From contig NC_081407.1 of assembly GCF_030272615.1 (NCBI RefSeq), forward strand, positions 151,031,744 to 151,095,743: DNA of 64,000 nt, given 5' to 3'. The notes beneath the pieces were generated by a model, which saw only the letters and a list, made by a program, of their open reading frames with translations, was not told the DNA's origin and did no database searches. Origin of the DNA: Cryptomeria japonica (taxonomy: Eukaryota > Streptophyta > Pinopsida > Cupressales > Cupressaceae). This document shows, piece by piece, positions 35,665 to 46,686 of this stretch. How positions within the stretch are numbered: position 1 is the first letter of the stretch; the number at the start of each line of letters is the position of its first letter. The position numbers and the translations under genes were made by a program.

Positions 35665-36150
35665 TCATCTCTTCCTTTGATTCAGTCTCCGAGAAGACGC
35701 CAACTCCTCGCTTACCATTTGTGTGTGGAGATCAATGACATACTTCCGCCCACCTTTTTCCATGGAGAGGGTGTTCCTCTTCCAATTGTGATTTACTTTC
35801 ACTGTCACCAACCACCCTCTCCCTAAGATGGTGTCGTAGCCCTTCTTCTTAAGGGGGATTACCACAAAATCCAGTAAGAAGGGCTGTGTGCCAATGGTCT
35901 CCTATTGGGCCATCAGGGTGCCGAGTGGTTTAATACCATGTTGGTCTGCTCCCACCAGATTGAATGTGGGTGGCCATAGTGTCGGCTTTCCCAGCTTCTT
36001 CTACGTTTTCTCTGGCAACACGTTTACTCCAGATCCTCCGTCCACGATGGTATTCGTAAGAATGGTCCCAAGGATACCCATCTCTACCACCGCGGGGTGC
36101 CGACCACTATTGACCGCCAGCAGCATCGGGTTAGCCGAAGGGCTGATTGG
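35665..36150 (-). pseudogene. Gypsy aspartic protease
   Basis: The catalytic loop IVDGGSGVNVLP lies at about 36050-36015 on the minus strand, followed by KPTLWPPT, FVVIPLKKKGYDTILGRGWL and RKYVIDL. DGGS instead of DTG/DSG is common in this plant lineage. Stops occur near 36000 and 35905. In the intact element it would process gag-pol. Confidence 0.8.
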
Positions 36151-36252
36151 GACTTACAGTTGGTTTGAAGATGTGTAGGAAAATGTGTGGGTCGTGCTAT
36201 GCACAAAGCTCAGGATGGCAGTCCTCAGTTGTGGCATTGTTTCGAGAATTTC

Positions 36253-38426
36253 CTACACCTTTACCAGTACCTCCATCTGCAAGACTTGCCGCATAATATT
36301 TTTCTCCGCCTCTGAATGGGACGAGGTGCTCGCCGCCTCCGTCGTTGCCCATCGTTCTGTCATCATGCCTCGTTCAATCTCACCCTTTGCCTCCAGTGCT
36401 CTTTCTTTTTTTGTACGAGGGTTCGGGTAGGTGGCCTTCTTTGCTTGTGCCCAGGTGAGTGCCAACACCTCCTTTTCCTCACCAGGTTTCTCAATATTTA
36501 ATAGATTCACTTCGGGCTTGGGGCAATTTGTATTGTTGTGGTCGCCAGGACCACACCATTTGCACCTGATTTCAGGGGTTTCAACCTTCTGGCAATCTCG
36601 CACAAAATGTCCCCACTAGTTGTAGGCTTGACATTGAATCATTGGCCGTCCTTTAGCGTCGTACTGCATTCGGCTCCGGTTATTGTTGTTATTGTTGCCT
36701 CTTCCTCCCCTTCGGTTACTTCTGTAACCACCGGATGATGCCGTGGTGTTGGCTTGGGGTTGGGATGTGCCCGCCACACCGGATGGCGACAGCTGCTTCT
36801 GGGTGAAGAGCACTTGATTCCCTCATGTCTTCATATTGTAGGGACACTCTTTGGTGGAGTGTCCCAACACTTGGCAAATTTCACAGAAGGCCTTTTTAGG
36901 ACAGGTGCCTTTTGTATGACCTTCCTCCTTACACTCGGTGCACCACACTTCCTCATTCTTGCTCATGCTTCCCTTCATACTTTTAAATTCTTTCATCATG
37001 TGGTGCATGTCCTTCGGGAGGGCTTGCACCTTCTTGTTGGATCCCTCATCGCTGGTACTTCCATCCGAGGATTCCTCGTCACCAGAGGACTTGTCTTTCT
37101 TCTTACTAGATGTTTTGCCTTCACTTTCTAGGTCCATCTCGCGGTTGTAGGCATCTTCATAGGTCGTGGGTGGTATAATTTTTCGTTTTCTTCTCGAGGG
37201 ATGATTTCAGACCCTCCACGAACCACCTTTTTTTTAATCCATCAGCCGGCTGGTTGTCCATCTTTCCCAGCAGTTCCTTCAATCGCCGGCTATATGCTCT
37301 AACTGTCTCATGTTTTCCTTGCTTCACACTCAGGATTTCCACGACAATTTCATTGTCGTCCTGAAGGAGTCGAAACTTCGTCTCAAAGGCTTTCTATAAC
37401 TCGTCCCAAGTTCCTACCTTCGTCTTATCTGTATCGGAGAACCACTCGATGGCTACCATAGGGTGGCAGGGAACTGCACCACCCATTCAGCCTTGTCGGC
37501 TACTCCATTCGCCAACTAGATCGTCTCACATGTCCAAAAATGCCGTACAGGATCTTCCTTCCCATCTCCAATTACTTTGAGATTTGGGTCCCACCAAGTT
37601 ACTCTGACTACTAGGGTGTTATGAGCCTGAACCGAACAGATTGCTTCTACTACTGTGCCCTTGTGTCCTCTCGACACCTTCGGTTGCACCGGTATCTCCC
37701 ACTTCTTTGTTCTCGGTCTCGGTCTCCTCTCTCCTGGTCTTGCCACCTCTAAATGGCGTGTACAACTCTACCGTACTCCCATCGCCAATCTCCTCCAACG
37801 TGAGGGAAAGGTCTCGCAACCGCTTCCTAGTGGTTTCTGTTAACACAAAAACTTGGCCCTCGCCACTCGAGCCATCATTGCCATTCCTGCTTCCTACTTC
37901 AGCAATTTTCTTCATCCGTCTCCGACGTTCGACTTGTTGCTCTAACCTTAGTGCCCTCGCTGCTGCCTCGTGCTCGTCTTCTTCTTGTCCCTTAGGCACA
38001 TAGTTTTGTCCTTATTCAGCATCACGAGCATCAATTCCTTCGTTCCATGGGATTGAAGGTTCGTCGACGACTTTTGTCACGTTCTTCCTTCTCGCGCAGA
38101 CTCCTCTCTTCGAACTGCTGTAAGATTTGTTGCCGCCGGTTCTCACGGTATGTTTCCTCTCGACGGTTTTGAAGGGCAAGGAAAGCTTGTGCCAATAGGT
38201 TGGGCAGGTTGTTCATCAACTGGTTCACTGCGGGGCTCACTTCGATGGAAGTCCACACAACACTCTCAAGAATGTCTTCCCGTGCTGCTTCTCTTCATAT
38301 GTGAGTTTCAATGGACTCTTGCAGTATGCACCTAAAGTCTATTGTCAATGCCCTTTCCCCTTTAAAGAATTCTTCAGGTTCTTCTTCCTTAGGGCTGCTC
38401 GTCCCTTCATTCAATGGTTGGCCCAT
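36253..38426 (-). pseudogene. Gypsy gag with four zinc knuckles
   Basis: The likely start is the ATG at 38426 (MGQPLNEG), with a TGA near 38300 in the same frame and several frame changes further on. The capsid-like part includes VRHFWTCETIWLANG and a KQGKHETVRAYSRRLKELL motif. After a Lys/Ser/Glu-rich linker come CTECKEEGHTKGTC and CEICQVLGHSTKEC, both perfect CX2CX4HX4C knuckles. A third follows with its second Cys changed to Tyr and an in-frame TAG (36617-36615), then a fourth, CKWCGPGDHNNTNC. Gag normally packages the RNA; the knuckles bind nucleic acid. Confidence 0.85.
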
Positions 38427-38470
38427 TATCTTTGTGCCATGTAGTATACTCCCGTCATTCCCAGGTTTAA

Positions 38471-38486
38471 CTCGGCAACGACGCCA
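38471..38486 (-). other. Primer-binding site (tRNA-Asp type)
   Basis: The minus strand reads TGGCGTCGTTGCCGAG two bases after the 5' LTR. This is close to the known tRNA-Asp complement TGGCGCCGTTGCCGGG used by several plant Gypsy lineages. Confidence 0.8.
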
Positions 38487-38488
38487 GA

Positions 38489-38809
38489 TGTTTACCCACT
38501 AGGCAAACAGTTTAATGCATGCAAACGAAATACATAACAAAGAACAATAATGCCATAGATTTCAGATAAACACAGTCATATGTATTAAATTACACAATGT
38601 ATATCAATTGCTATCCAACAAAAAAGATACCATTCCATTCATAATCGTAATAATGGCAAGTTACATCACATGGTATATAAAGGTACCGAGAGGGTGCGAG
38701 GGACAACTGTCACACCCGTAACTACCTATCCTCGGTTACATCACTAAACAAAGTACTTCCTAATTACTTAATTACTTATTATTCCCGTACATACAATATG
38801 CCGCCAACA
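38489..38809 (-). repeat. 5' LTR of the Gypsy element
   Basis: 321 bp, paired with 24910-25231. It is followed on the right by ACGAA (38810-38814), the slightly mutated target duplication. Confidence 0.92.
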
Positions 38810-40534
38810 ACGAAAATGCACACAACTCCTCCAAAACTCAACGAAAAGACTCGAGACTGATTGCAAATGATTTCTAAGGAGGCAACCTAATTAAGACCAA
38901 CAAACTTGCCTAAAACATTAATGCACACATTTCTAGACAACTCGAGCATGGTATGGCCTGGGAAGTAGGGCAATTTTCTTTAGAAAATCCAAATTAACTC
39001 CAAAACCCACACAACTTAGCAAAATGAATCGCCTAACACAAAGGAAGACATAGGAAAGATACCCAGAAGCGGCAACTAGATTCCCAGAGTTATGAATGAT
39101 TTTCACAATCAACTCCATACCAAACAACAAACTCAAACACTAAAAACCATAGTTTAAAAACTCGTGGACTCACCACGGACTTGTGAGTCCATGGGAGCCA
39201 CGAGTCAACTCGCCAAGGACTTGCGAGGCGAGTCCATTTGAAAGACTCGCGAGTCTTTTGCACAGACTTGCGCGACCCAGGAAAAAAGTCATGCAAGCTT
39301 TAAAATTGATTTTTTAAAAAAATTTTTTGCCTTCATTTGGCATAACTGAGGGAGTGAAAAATAAAAGAAAAATAACACCCGACCCCCCCTTGACCCCAAC
39401 TTGGGGGCGCTGCCCCCAAACCCCTGTCAAAAAATATAGGGGGAAACTGCGCTGATGGAAGTAGGGAAAATTTAACTAACCTCCGAGTCTGATTAGGCTC
39501 CATATAACAACATAATTAGCATTGAAGAAATCTTGGTATTATACATTTTAGAGTTGAAAGTTTGAAACTATGAATATGTGACATGTGTAATGTTTCAATT
39601 ATGGCTCTTATGTTCTCTAAATGCATTAATTTCTTTATGTTTTTTTGTAAAACTACGGTTTTTTAAAATGCAAATAACACATAATGTGATCTCCCAACAT
39701 ATAATTGAGAAAATGACTTTAATATAACTTAAGCAATCCATTTAATAAATCGTCCATTTGCCTTAAGTTATAATCCAACTTTAAACAACATTTTCCAACA
39801 AATCGACCCCCTCAAGGTAGCAAATATACTTCATAAAAATATCAATAAGGTGTGTTATGGCGTCCAAGGTAATAAAGTGAATTATTTCATAAAATTAATT
39901 TATTTCTTTCTAATGCGTCCATCATGTCTTATAAATAATTCATTTATAAAATATTTTTTCCTCAATCGAGTAGTCGCCCAACATAAGCTCAAACTTGCCA
40001 AAATAGCTCCAAAAATGCTGGAAGACCAACTGTTCAAACTGACCTGCTAGAAATAGTCATTTGAACTGACCCGTTGAAACCCTACTAAAAATAGCACTTA
40101 CTAAAAATAGCATTTTGCTAAAAATAGTGTGTCCAAATGCATTTTAACCACGTTCTGAGCAGATGTCACAACTTACTAAAAATAGTAAGTTCGGAAAAGT
40201 CTTCGGATTCATTTGCATGTCACACCATCGTGAGGCTCTCCGAAAACCAAAAAAAAAACCCAAAAAATAAGCTGTCCTCGCCTCCACTTACTAAAAATAG
40301 TAAGTTCAGAAAAGTCCTCAGATTTAGTTGCATGCCACACCATTACGAAGCTCTCAGAAAACCTAGAAGGAATTCAAAATCAGAACTGTAAAATCCCAAC
40401 ATGTAAGCCACCAAAAATGCCAAAACATCCTTCTAGAAAATAGGAAACCCTAATTCCACCTTTGACTGACCAACGTGTCTTGAAATTGACAAACAGTCTC
40501 CAAAACAAATTAGAGTGGAAAATGGGACATTACA
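38810..40534 (-). repeat. 3' LTR of element X, proximal piece
   Basis: It aligns with 44967-46507 of the other LTR and ends TGTAATGTCCC (minus strand) at 40534. Adjacent at 40535-40547 is GGGAAGGGCGGAT, a polypurine tract. It contains a ~516-bp segment absent from the other LTR (39145-39660) and several CTTACTAAAAATAGTAAG-type repeats at 40080-40310. Confidence 0.85.
39145..39660. mobile_element. Possible small inverted-repeat insertion in the element X LTR
   Basis: The segment starts AACCATAGTTT and ends AAACTACGGTT, 11-bp terminal inverted repeats with one mismatch. It replaces about 355 bp of the other LTR (45312-45667). It contains the perfect palindrome AAAGACTCGCGAGTCTTT (39241-39258) and a strong hairpin TTGGGGGCGCTGCCCCCAA near 39400. 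No clear target duplication is seen and there is no coding capacity, so a non-autonomous DNA transposon is only one reading. Confidence 0.45.
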
Positions 40535-40547
40535 ATCCGCCCTTCCC

Positions 40548-42900
40548 AAAATTGCTTGTCCTCAAGCAATGCCACCACAACTCCAATTTTTTTTAAACTG
40601 ATCCACACCAAAGCAAGTACAATCCCAGGGTCCCATGTCTGTCTCAGGAAGAACCCACCATGTCGATGCTGCGCCACTCTAATCACATCAGTGAAAACAT
40701 CAAGCCAAAACTGCACTAACCTCTCTTGTAACTCCAAAATGTTACCATCCATGATACTTTGAAAAATCTTGAAGGACTGGAATCAATATGATGCAGCATC
40801 TCATGCCCACAAGGCTCTGAGTAATCAATATCAACAATGCCACTATCTATCACAAGCATGGGCAATAGGAAATAAAGTCAACTCATAATCAAACTCCACA
40901 ACATATTTCCCCAAGGTGTCAAGCAGAGCCATGACTATAAATGTGACTTCTCCAAATCTCCCTGCAAGGAGGAAAACAATCCTTTGCAGGAGCTCAACAA
41001 ACTCATTCTCATAACTCCACATGAATCTACTAGGCCTCAATTGAATTATTCTGATACAACTATGGAGACTTCTAAAAACTCTTACAATTCCCACTCCAAG
41101 CACCTCAAAAAGGTGAATAAAAGAAAGCAAAGGTTTGCTGTCCCAACCATAAGAAGAAGAAAGGGCATAACTTCTAGTTAGAGCTTGAACACTTCCCATA
41201 CACGGATACTGATTGCCCCAACTTGCCATATCTCTCACTTGAGACCATAAACCCATCCTTCCAGGAGACTATGAAGTCTGAAAAAGAGTACACTGGCAGC
41301 CCACCAAGTCTGAAATGATTGACTTGAGATCTGATTTCAGGAAAATCAGCATCCGAGAAGATGAACAGCTGCTGCAACACAAGAAATCGTCATCCAAAAC
41401 AACACAACTGCTCATGTCGAAGGCTGGAAATATCCTCTCTAGTGACTCCAACTCCACATAGAACCATCATTTGCTCAGAATATCTTCCCAATCCGCTAGT
41501 TGATGAGCAAAAGGAACCTTCAAATGGCTGGTAAAGAAAGGAACAACACCATCAAGACTGAAAATTTGTTCCTTATCCCTCCAAAGATCCTTCTTTCCAC
41601 ATGTAATAAGATCCCATGTTGACGATCTTGAGCCTGGATACCCAACCGAAAGTGATTTTTAACACACTGAAAAAAAAACTGAACACATCCCCAAGTGCTA
41701 GTAAGGACCAAGTGCATACTTAAGAAATTGATGTCTCTTGTAGTGAACCCTTGAAGCCTAACCATGAAAGCTTCAACAACATTGGAGTATGGAACAAATG
41801 TTGTTCTCAAATTCAACTCCCAAAATGGACTAGTATGAGCCTTATTATCGTTCAACCCAAGGAATAGGTTATCAAGCATGCAATCACTACGTTAGGGTTC
41901 TTCTTTCTCCCCTACTTCATGAGTAACAAGTCTGAAATCTTTACTCCTTGCTGCTGCAATGAAACCTTGGACGGTTACTAAACTGTGTTTAGACAACACC
42001 TTGATGCCAAAGATGTTGAAATCATCCATACACCGGAAACCATACTCAGTCTCATGTTCGATCACTTCACCACATGTTTTATCATCCATCACAAAGAGAG
42101 GGTTTTCATAACTTTCCTCGATACCCACTTCAAAGAGGGGGTTATCAAGAACCTAGAAGCCATCCCTTTCCTCTTGCTCATTTCCATCTTGCTGATCCGA
42201 ATCTGCACATGCAACTTTTGTTTTTCTTGTGAAGTTCTCAAGATCAAACTCTTCTCTAACACTATCAAGCTCACCAATTGCTTGCTCGATTTCTTCATCT
42301 CTTTATGCATTCTCTTGCTCCCTGAAAAGTTTGAAATCAGCAAACTGATCTTTTACCTCCATTAGAACCAACTAAGTATTTTCTAACATGTCCTGTGTTG
42401 ACTCAGACTCAAGAGTAAGCTCTTCAACTTTCCTCTCGTTTCCTTGGAAAACACTAAGGATCTTCTTTGCAGATTCAATGGCATAATCACAATTTGTGAT
42501 CAATTGTATGCACTCTGATTTCAATGTCTCCAAAGAGTCTTTGGTTAGTTGCAGATTAGGGAGAGCAACTTCATCCTTAACTCCTTTCCGTCTCTTTTCA
42601 ATTTGAGCCTTCCAATAGAGTTCTTCTATCAAACTATGTGTACAGTCAAACCTAGATAGAACTCGCACCTCATTCTCAAATGACCTTATGAACTCATCCT
42701 TCCACTCGTGAACATGCAAAGGTGGTGTACTGGTGATTGGCTGTAACTGAAAATCAGAACTTTGCTTCTTGTCTTCGCTGCCCTCAAAGCTGCTCCAAGA
42801 CTCCTTTTCTTCACCACCCACTAGCTACAATTGCTCAATATCATAAAGAGGATCAGATTCTACTAAATCTTCAAGTTTTTTATTACCACCAACTTGATGG
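40548..42900 (-). pseudogene. Broken 3' part of the element X reading frame
   Basis: Open stretches at 42821-42372, 42128-41892 and 41879-41520 are in the same frame as the ORF at 44168-43020, separated by stops. Further pieces (41256-40843) need a frame change. The piece at 42128 begins MGIEESYENPLF, nearly repeating EMGIEKTYDNPLF of the upstream ORF. No retroviral domain is visible. Most likely it is the decayed continuation of one long protein. Confidence 0.5.
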
Positions 42901-43019
42901 ATAATCAGATTTGTATTTTATAACCTCTTTAAACTTTCCATTATCAAGAACCATATGGTCTTCTAGCTCTACATCCTCAATGTTCTCTTGATCAAAGGAC
43001 GTGGTAGCCCCCAACTTGA

Positions 43020-44168
43020 TCAATGAGTCATTGCTGATCGCTGTTTTGAAAGTTTCTGCAGAAATTCTTCTTCTTTAGTGGTCGCAACCATCTCAAAGGG
43101 GTCATTATGGACTTTTGCCAAGCAAACTCTTTTTCCAAAGCCACCTCCTTTAATGGCCTCTTCATAGCTTACAACACAATCTGTTTTTTGACCCTCATCA
43201 GGATCAAAGGGAAATTCATCCCACACGGTTTCCTTGTCGTCCTTACCTACCTTCACACCGGGATCCCAAATGCTAAAGGACTGATTACTTTGTTCTGTTA
43301 AAAAGTGCCGAGCATAGCTCCAAGTATCATCTAACTTAGATCTTGAGTCTTCTCTTGGTTTCCACACATTGCTATTCTCACCAAGAGCAATGCTAGAACT
43401 AAGTGATGTTCCATCTTCCCACTCAAAAAGTGGATTGTCATATGTCTTCTCTATACCCATCTCAAACAATTGGTTATCATTGGAAGCCACAAACTGATTT
43501 TCCAAGCTGCTATGATGAATACCAAAATTAAAATCTTTGTCATACCATCCAACAATGATTCCATGGCTGCCGCAAGTCTCATGTACCTCCTCTTCAAAGC
43601 TTGTCTCATCATCATTTTTAGCTAATTGGTAAACATCATCATACTCAACAAATCCCAAACTATGGTTTGACTCCTTGCTAGGATGAAGTGAAGGTGATGA
43701 AACAATGCTAGACTCAATTAGAGGGGAACCAAAAGAATTCAGATCTCCTTGTGGCTGATCTGTCATAGCTGGTTCTTTAATCTCAATGATAGTATCTTTT
43801 TCAATCTTCATTTGCTCTTCCTTTGGAAGCACATGAATGCATTCAACACCATCACTAGCTCCATAAGAAACATTAAGGGATTCATCATGCACAACCTCAT
43901 ATATTGATTTTTCTTCTTCTTGAATGACAACCTCATCAATGGTAGGTGCATGCATCACCAAAGAGTCTTCATGAAGCACTGTCTCAAAGTTATGTGTCAA
44001 AGCACCAACTCCATCATTTGTCTTTGTATTAAAGATATTATTTTCAGACTCTTCCTTACGTTTGGATTTTGCAAGAACCTTTACCAACCCCCTTCTAATA
44101 TCTGGATCCTTCATCAAATTAATCAATCCTTGTATTAACTCACACATAGACTTATCTATGGTAGACAT
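43020..44168 (-). CDS. Element X ORF, unknown acidic protein (382 aa)
   Basis: I do not recognise it. I chose the ATG at 44168 (MSTIDKSMCELIQGL). The frame is open further upstream, but that part reads through the LTR and primer site. The first ~40 residues are helical with a basic end (KVLAKSKRKEE). The rest is acidic, Ser/Asp/Glu-rich and probably disordered, with a FEMGIEKTYDNPLFEWEDG motif that recurs downstream. There is no zinc knuckle, protease or RT motif and no membrane segment. It begins about 100 bp after the primer site, where gag would normally be. Many plant non-autonomous LTR elements carry such a non-gag ORF. The stop at 43020 may itself be a mutation, because the same frame reopens at 42821. 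Confidence 0.5.
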   Translation of the reverse strand: MSTIDKSMCELIQGLINLMKDPDIRRGLVKVLAKSKRKEESENNIFNTKTNDGVGALTHNFETVLHEDSLVMHAPTIDEVVIQEEEKSIYEVVHDESLNVSYGASDGVECIHVLPKEEQMKIEKDTIIEIKEPAMTDQPQGDLNSFGSPLIESSIVSSPSLHPSKESNHSLGFVEYDDVYQLAKNDDETSFEEEVHETCGSHGIIVGWYDKDFNFGIHHSSLENQFVASNDNQLFEMGIEKTYDNPLFEWEDGTSLSSSIALGENSNVWKPREDSRSKLDDTWSYARHFLTEQSNQSFSIWDPGVKVGKDDKETVWDEFPFDPDEGQKTDCVVSYEEAIKGGGFGKRVCLAKVHNDPFEMVATTKEEEFLQKLSKQRSAMTH

Positions 44169-44270
44169 TCTTCCAAACTCTGATATGCAACCAAAAAACA
44201 ATGACCCAACAGGATGGCAATGAGAACTTGTGTTCTGATCAACTGAACACACAGGCTGGCAGGAAAACCA

Positions 44271-44282
44271 GCTCTGATACCA
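44271..44282 (-). other. Primer-binding site of element X (tRNA-iMet type)
   Basis: The minus strand reads TGGTATCAGAGC one base after the end of the 5' LTR (44284), extending to a further TGGT. It sets the orientation of element X. Confidence 0.88.
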
Positions 44283-44283
44283 C

Positions 44284-46507
44284 TGAAATTTCCCCTTACT
44301 TTTTTTTTGAAAATTTTCAGTTTTTAAACACCACAAACACTCGTTAAGGTTAGGAAATATAAACTCAATATTGTTGAAAGATAACCCTTCTACTTTCTGA
44401 TCACCAAGAGCCCAATGTGGGAAGGTGAGAGCATATGGTGAATAGGGGATCGTTAGCTCCAATAATCAACTGAAATTACAATGCCGGGCGGCAAGCTAGC
44501 CCCTTACACTTGTCCAATGGGCAAGAACAACTAAAAGAGAATCACTCAACCACTTTTCAGTGAGAGGATGATTATTACAAGAAGAAAATAGATCACTCAA
44601 CCACTTATGCAGTGGGAGGACTGAAAAACTTAATAACAATCCACTCAACCGCTTATTCAACGGGAGGACAAAAGTATAATGAAATAAGATAGGTGGCAAA
44701 GCCAACCTCTTCCACTTATTTAGTGGGGGATGTGATACAATCTAGAAATAAGATAGCTGTTAGTACTACTAATCAACTTTACAATACATATTATGGATTT
44801 TCAGATCAAAGATATCGTTGTCCAAAGCTGTAAATAATGTTTAATGCTCTCCACAATCTACTAAAGACCAACTATCCCCCCAAACAACCTCACACTCCAA
44901 ATTTTAGAATCTGGTATACTTTTTCCATCAAGCTGCATAACACAGACCAACAACTTCTAACCACACTAAAATGCACACAACTCCTTCAAAACTCAACAGA
45001 AAGACTTGAGACTGATTGCAAATGATTTCTAAGAAGGAGGCGACCTGATTAAGACCAACAAACTTAACTAAAACATTAATGCACACATTTCTAAACAACT
45101 CCAGCATGGTACGACTTGGGAAGTAGGGTGATTTTCTATAGATAATTCAAATCAACTCTAAAACCAACGCAACTTAGCAAAATGAATCGCCTAACACAGA
45201 GGAAGACATAGGAAAGATACCCAGAAGCGGTGACTAGACTCCCAAAGACTTATGAATGATTTTCACGATCAACTCCATACCAAACAAAAAACTCCAGCAC
45301 TAAAAACAACGCTCCAAAAATCAAAGCATCAAATAACTTCATCTTCCTTAAGCTCAATCTCCTCCTCTAAGTGAGAAACAATCACAATATTCAGCTAGGG
45401 GCTATCTTTCAAGCTCGAAGTTGAAGGAGATTAGGAGCTAAGCATCCCTCAAAGCAAAGTCTGTAATGGTTTCAACAGCACTTCGTTATGATAAGCAATA
45501 GATAGTCTCAAATGAAGGCCAAGGCACTTATTTATAACCTTCTCCCAAATCGAACCTCCTTTTCCCTCCAATGTGGGACTAAACAATGACATTCAAATTC
45601 ACTTTAATTTGCATTTCATTTCATCCCTTTCACCAAGTCGTCCCATTTTGCCTAGACAAGACACTTTATTAAAATGCAAATAACACATAATGTGATCGCC
45701 CAACATATAATTGAGAAAATGACTTTAATATAACTTAAGCAATTCCTTTAATAAATCGTCCATATTGCCTTAAGTTATAATCCAACTTAAACAACTTTTT
45801 CCAACAAATCGACCCCCTCAAGGTAGCAAATATACTTCATAAAAATACCAATAAAGTGTGTTATGGCGTCCATGGTAATAAAGTGAATTATTTCATAAAA
45901 TTAATTTATTTCTTTCTAAGGCGTCCATCATGCCTTATAAATAATTCACTTATAAAATATTTTTTCCTCAACCGAGTAGTCGCCCAACATAAGCTCAGAC
46001 TTGCCAAAATAGCTCCAAAAATGTTGGAAGACCAACTGCTCAAACTAGCCAGCCAGGAATAGCCATCTAAACTAACCCACTGAAACCTTGCTAAAAATAG
46101 TGTGTGTGTCCAAATGCATTTTAACATTCTGAGCAGCCGTCACAACTCACTAAAAATAATAAGTCCGGATAAGTCTTCGGATATGTTTGCATGCCACACC
46201 ATCGTGAGACTCTATGAAAACCCAAAAAAACCTAGAAAAATAAGCTGTCCTCGCCTCCACTTACTAAAAATAGTAAGTTCAGAAAAGTCCTTAGAATCAG
46301 TTGCATGTCACACCATTGCGAAGCTCTCTGAAAACCCAGAAGGAATCCAAAATCAGAACTATGAAATTCCAACATGCAAGCCAGCAAAAATGCCAAAACA
46401 TCCTTCTAGAAAATAGGAAACCCTAATTCTGCCTCTGATTGACCAACGGGTCTCGGAATTGGCCATCAATCCCCAAAACAAATTAGAGTGGAAAAAGGGA
46501 CATTACA
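44284..46507 (-). repeat. 5' LTR of element X (2,224 bp)
   Basis: TGTAATGTCCC at 46507 to GGGGAAATTTCA at 44284 on the minus strand. The complete copy shows the site where Gypsy entered the other LTR. Confidence 0.9.
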
Positions 46508-46686
46508 CCCTCTTTCTTTTATGTTGTATAAACCAAACAACTCTACACTGACAGTAAACAAAATATATAAAGGCAAAATAGAAAGCTTTGAAAGGCCGAA
46601 AATTTGTTTGTCCTCATTTTGATTTTTGGACTTAATGGTTGCTTATTGATATAGCTATCCTTTTCTCTTTTATGATTAAATTAAAG

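Larger units (their letters stand above)
24910..38809 (-). mobile_element. Ty3/Gypsy retrotransposon with a third ORF, nested in element X
   Basis: LTRs of 322 and 321 bp (24910-25231, 38489-38809; TGTTT..CAACA) flank the element. The target duplication is ACTAA on the left and ACGAA on the right (one substitution). Comparison with the intact LTR of element X (44960-44985) shows the uninterrupted site. The minus-strand order is primer site, gag, protease, RT, RNase H, integrase, a GTACG-rich spacer, third ORF and purine tract. Integrase downstream of RT makes it Ty3/Gypsy, and I see no chromodomain. It is about 10.0 kb without the nested copy at 28048-31936. Several frameshifts and stops make it dead. 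The LTRs differ at roughly 20 positions by eye. Confidence 0.9.
24226..46507 (-). mobile_element. Element X: LTR retrotransposon with an unknown ORF, carrying nested insertions
   Basis: The LTR edges are TGTAATGTCCC..TTTCA on the minus strand. The outer edges at 24226 and 46507 are flanked by the perfect duplication CCCTC (24221-24225, 46508-46512). The 5' LTR is 44284-46507 and a tRNA-iMet primer site sits beside it. The 3' LTR runs 24226-40534 but is split by a Gypsy element (24910-38809). Without that insert the element is about 8.4 kb. The interior (40535-44283) codes for a broken acidic protein with no recognisable gag, protease, RT or integrase, so it is probably non-autonomous. It lies antisense in the host intron. 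Confidence 0.88.

Noticed and set aside
44169-44462. N-terminal extension of the element X ORF into the LTR
   Set aside because: It reads through the LTR end and primer-binding site, so it would not be in the normal coding part. The ATG at 44168 is preferred.
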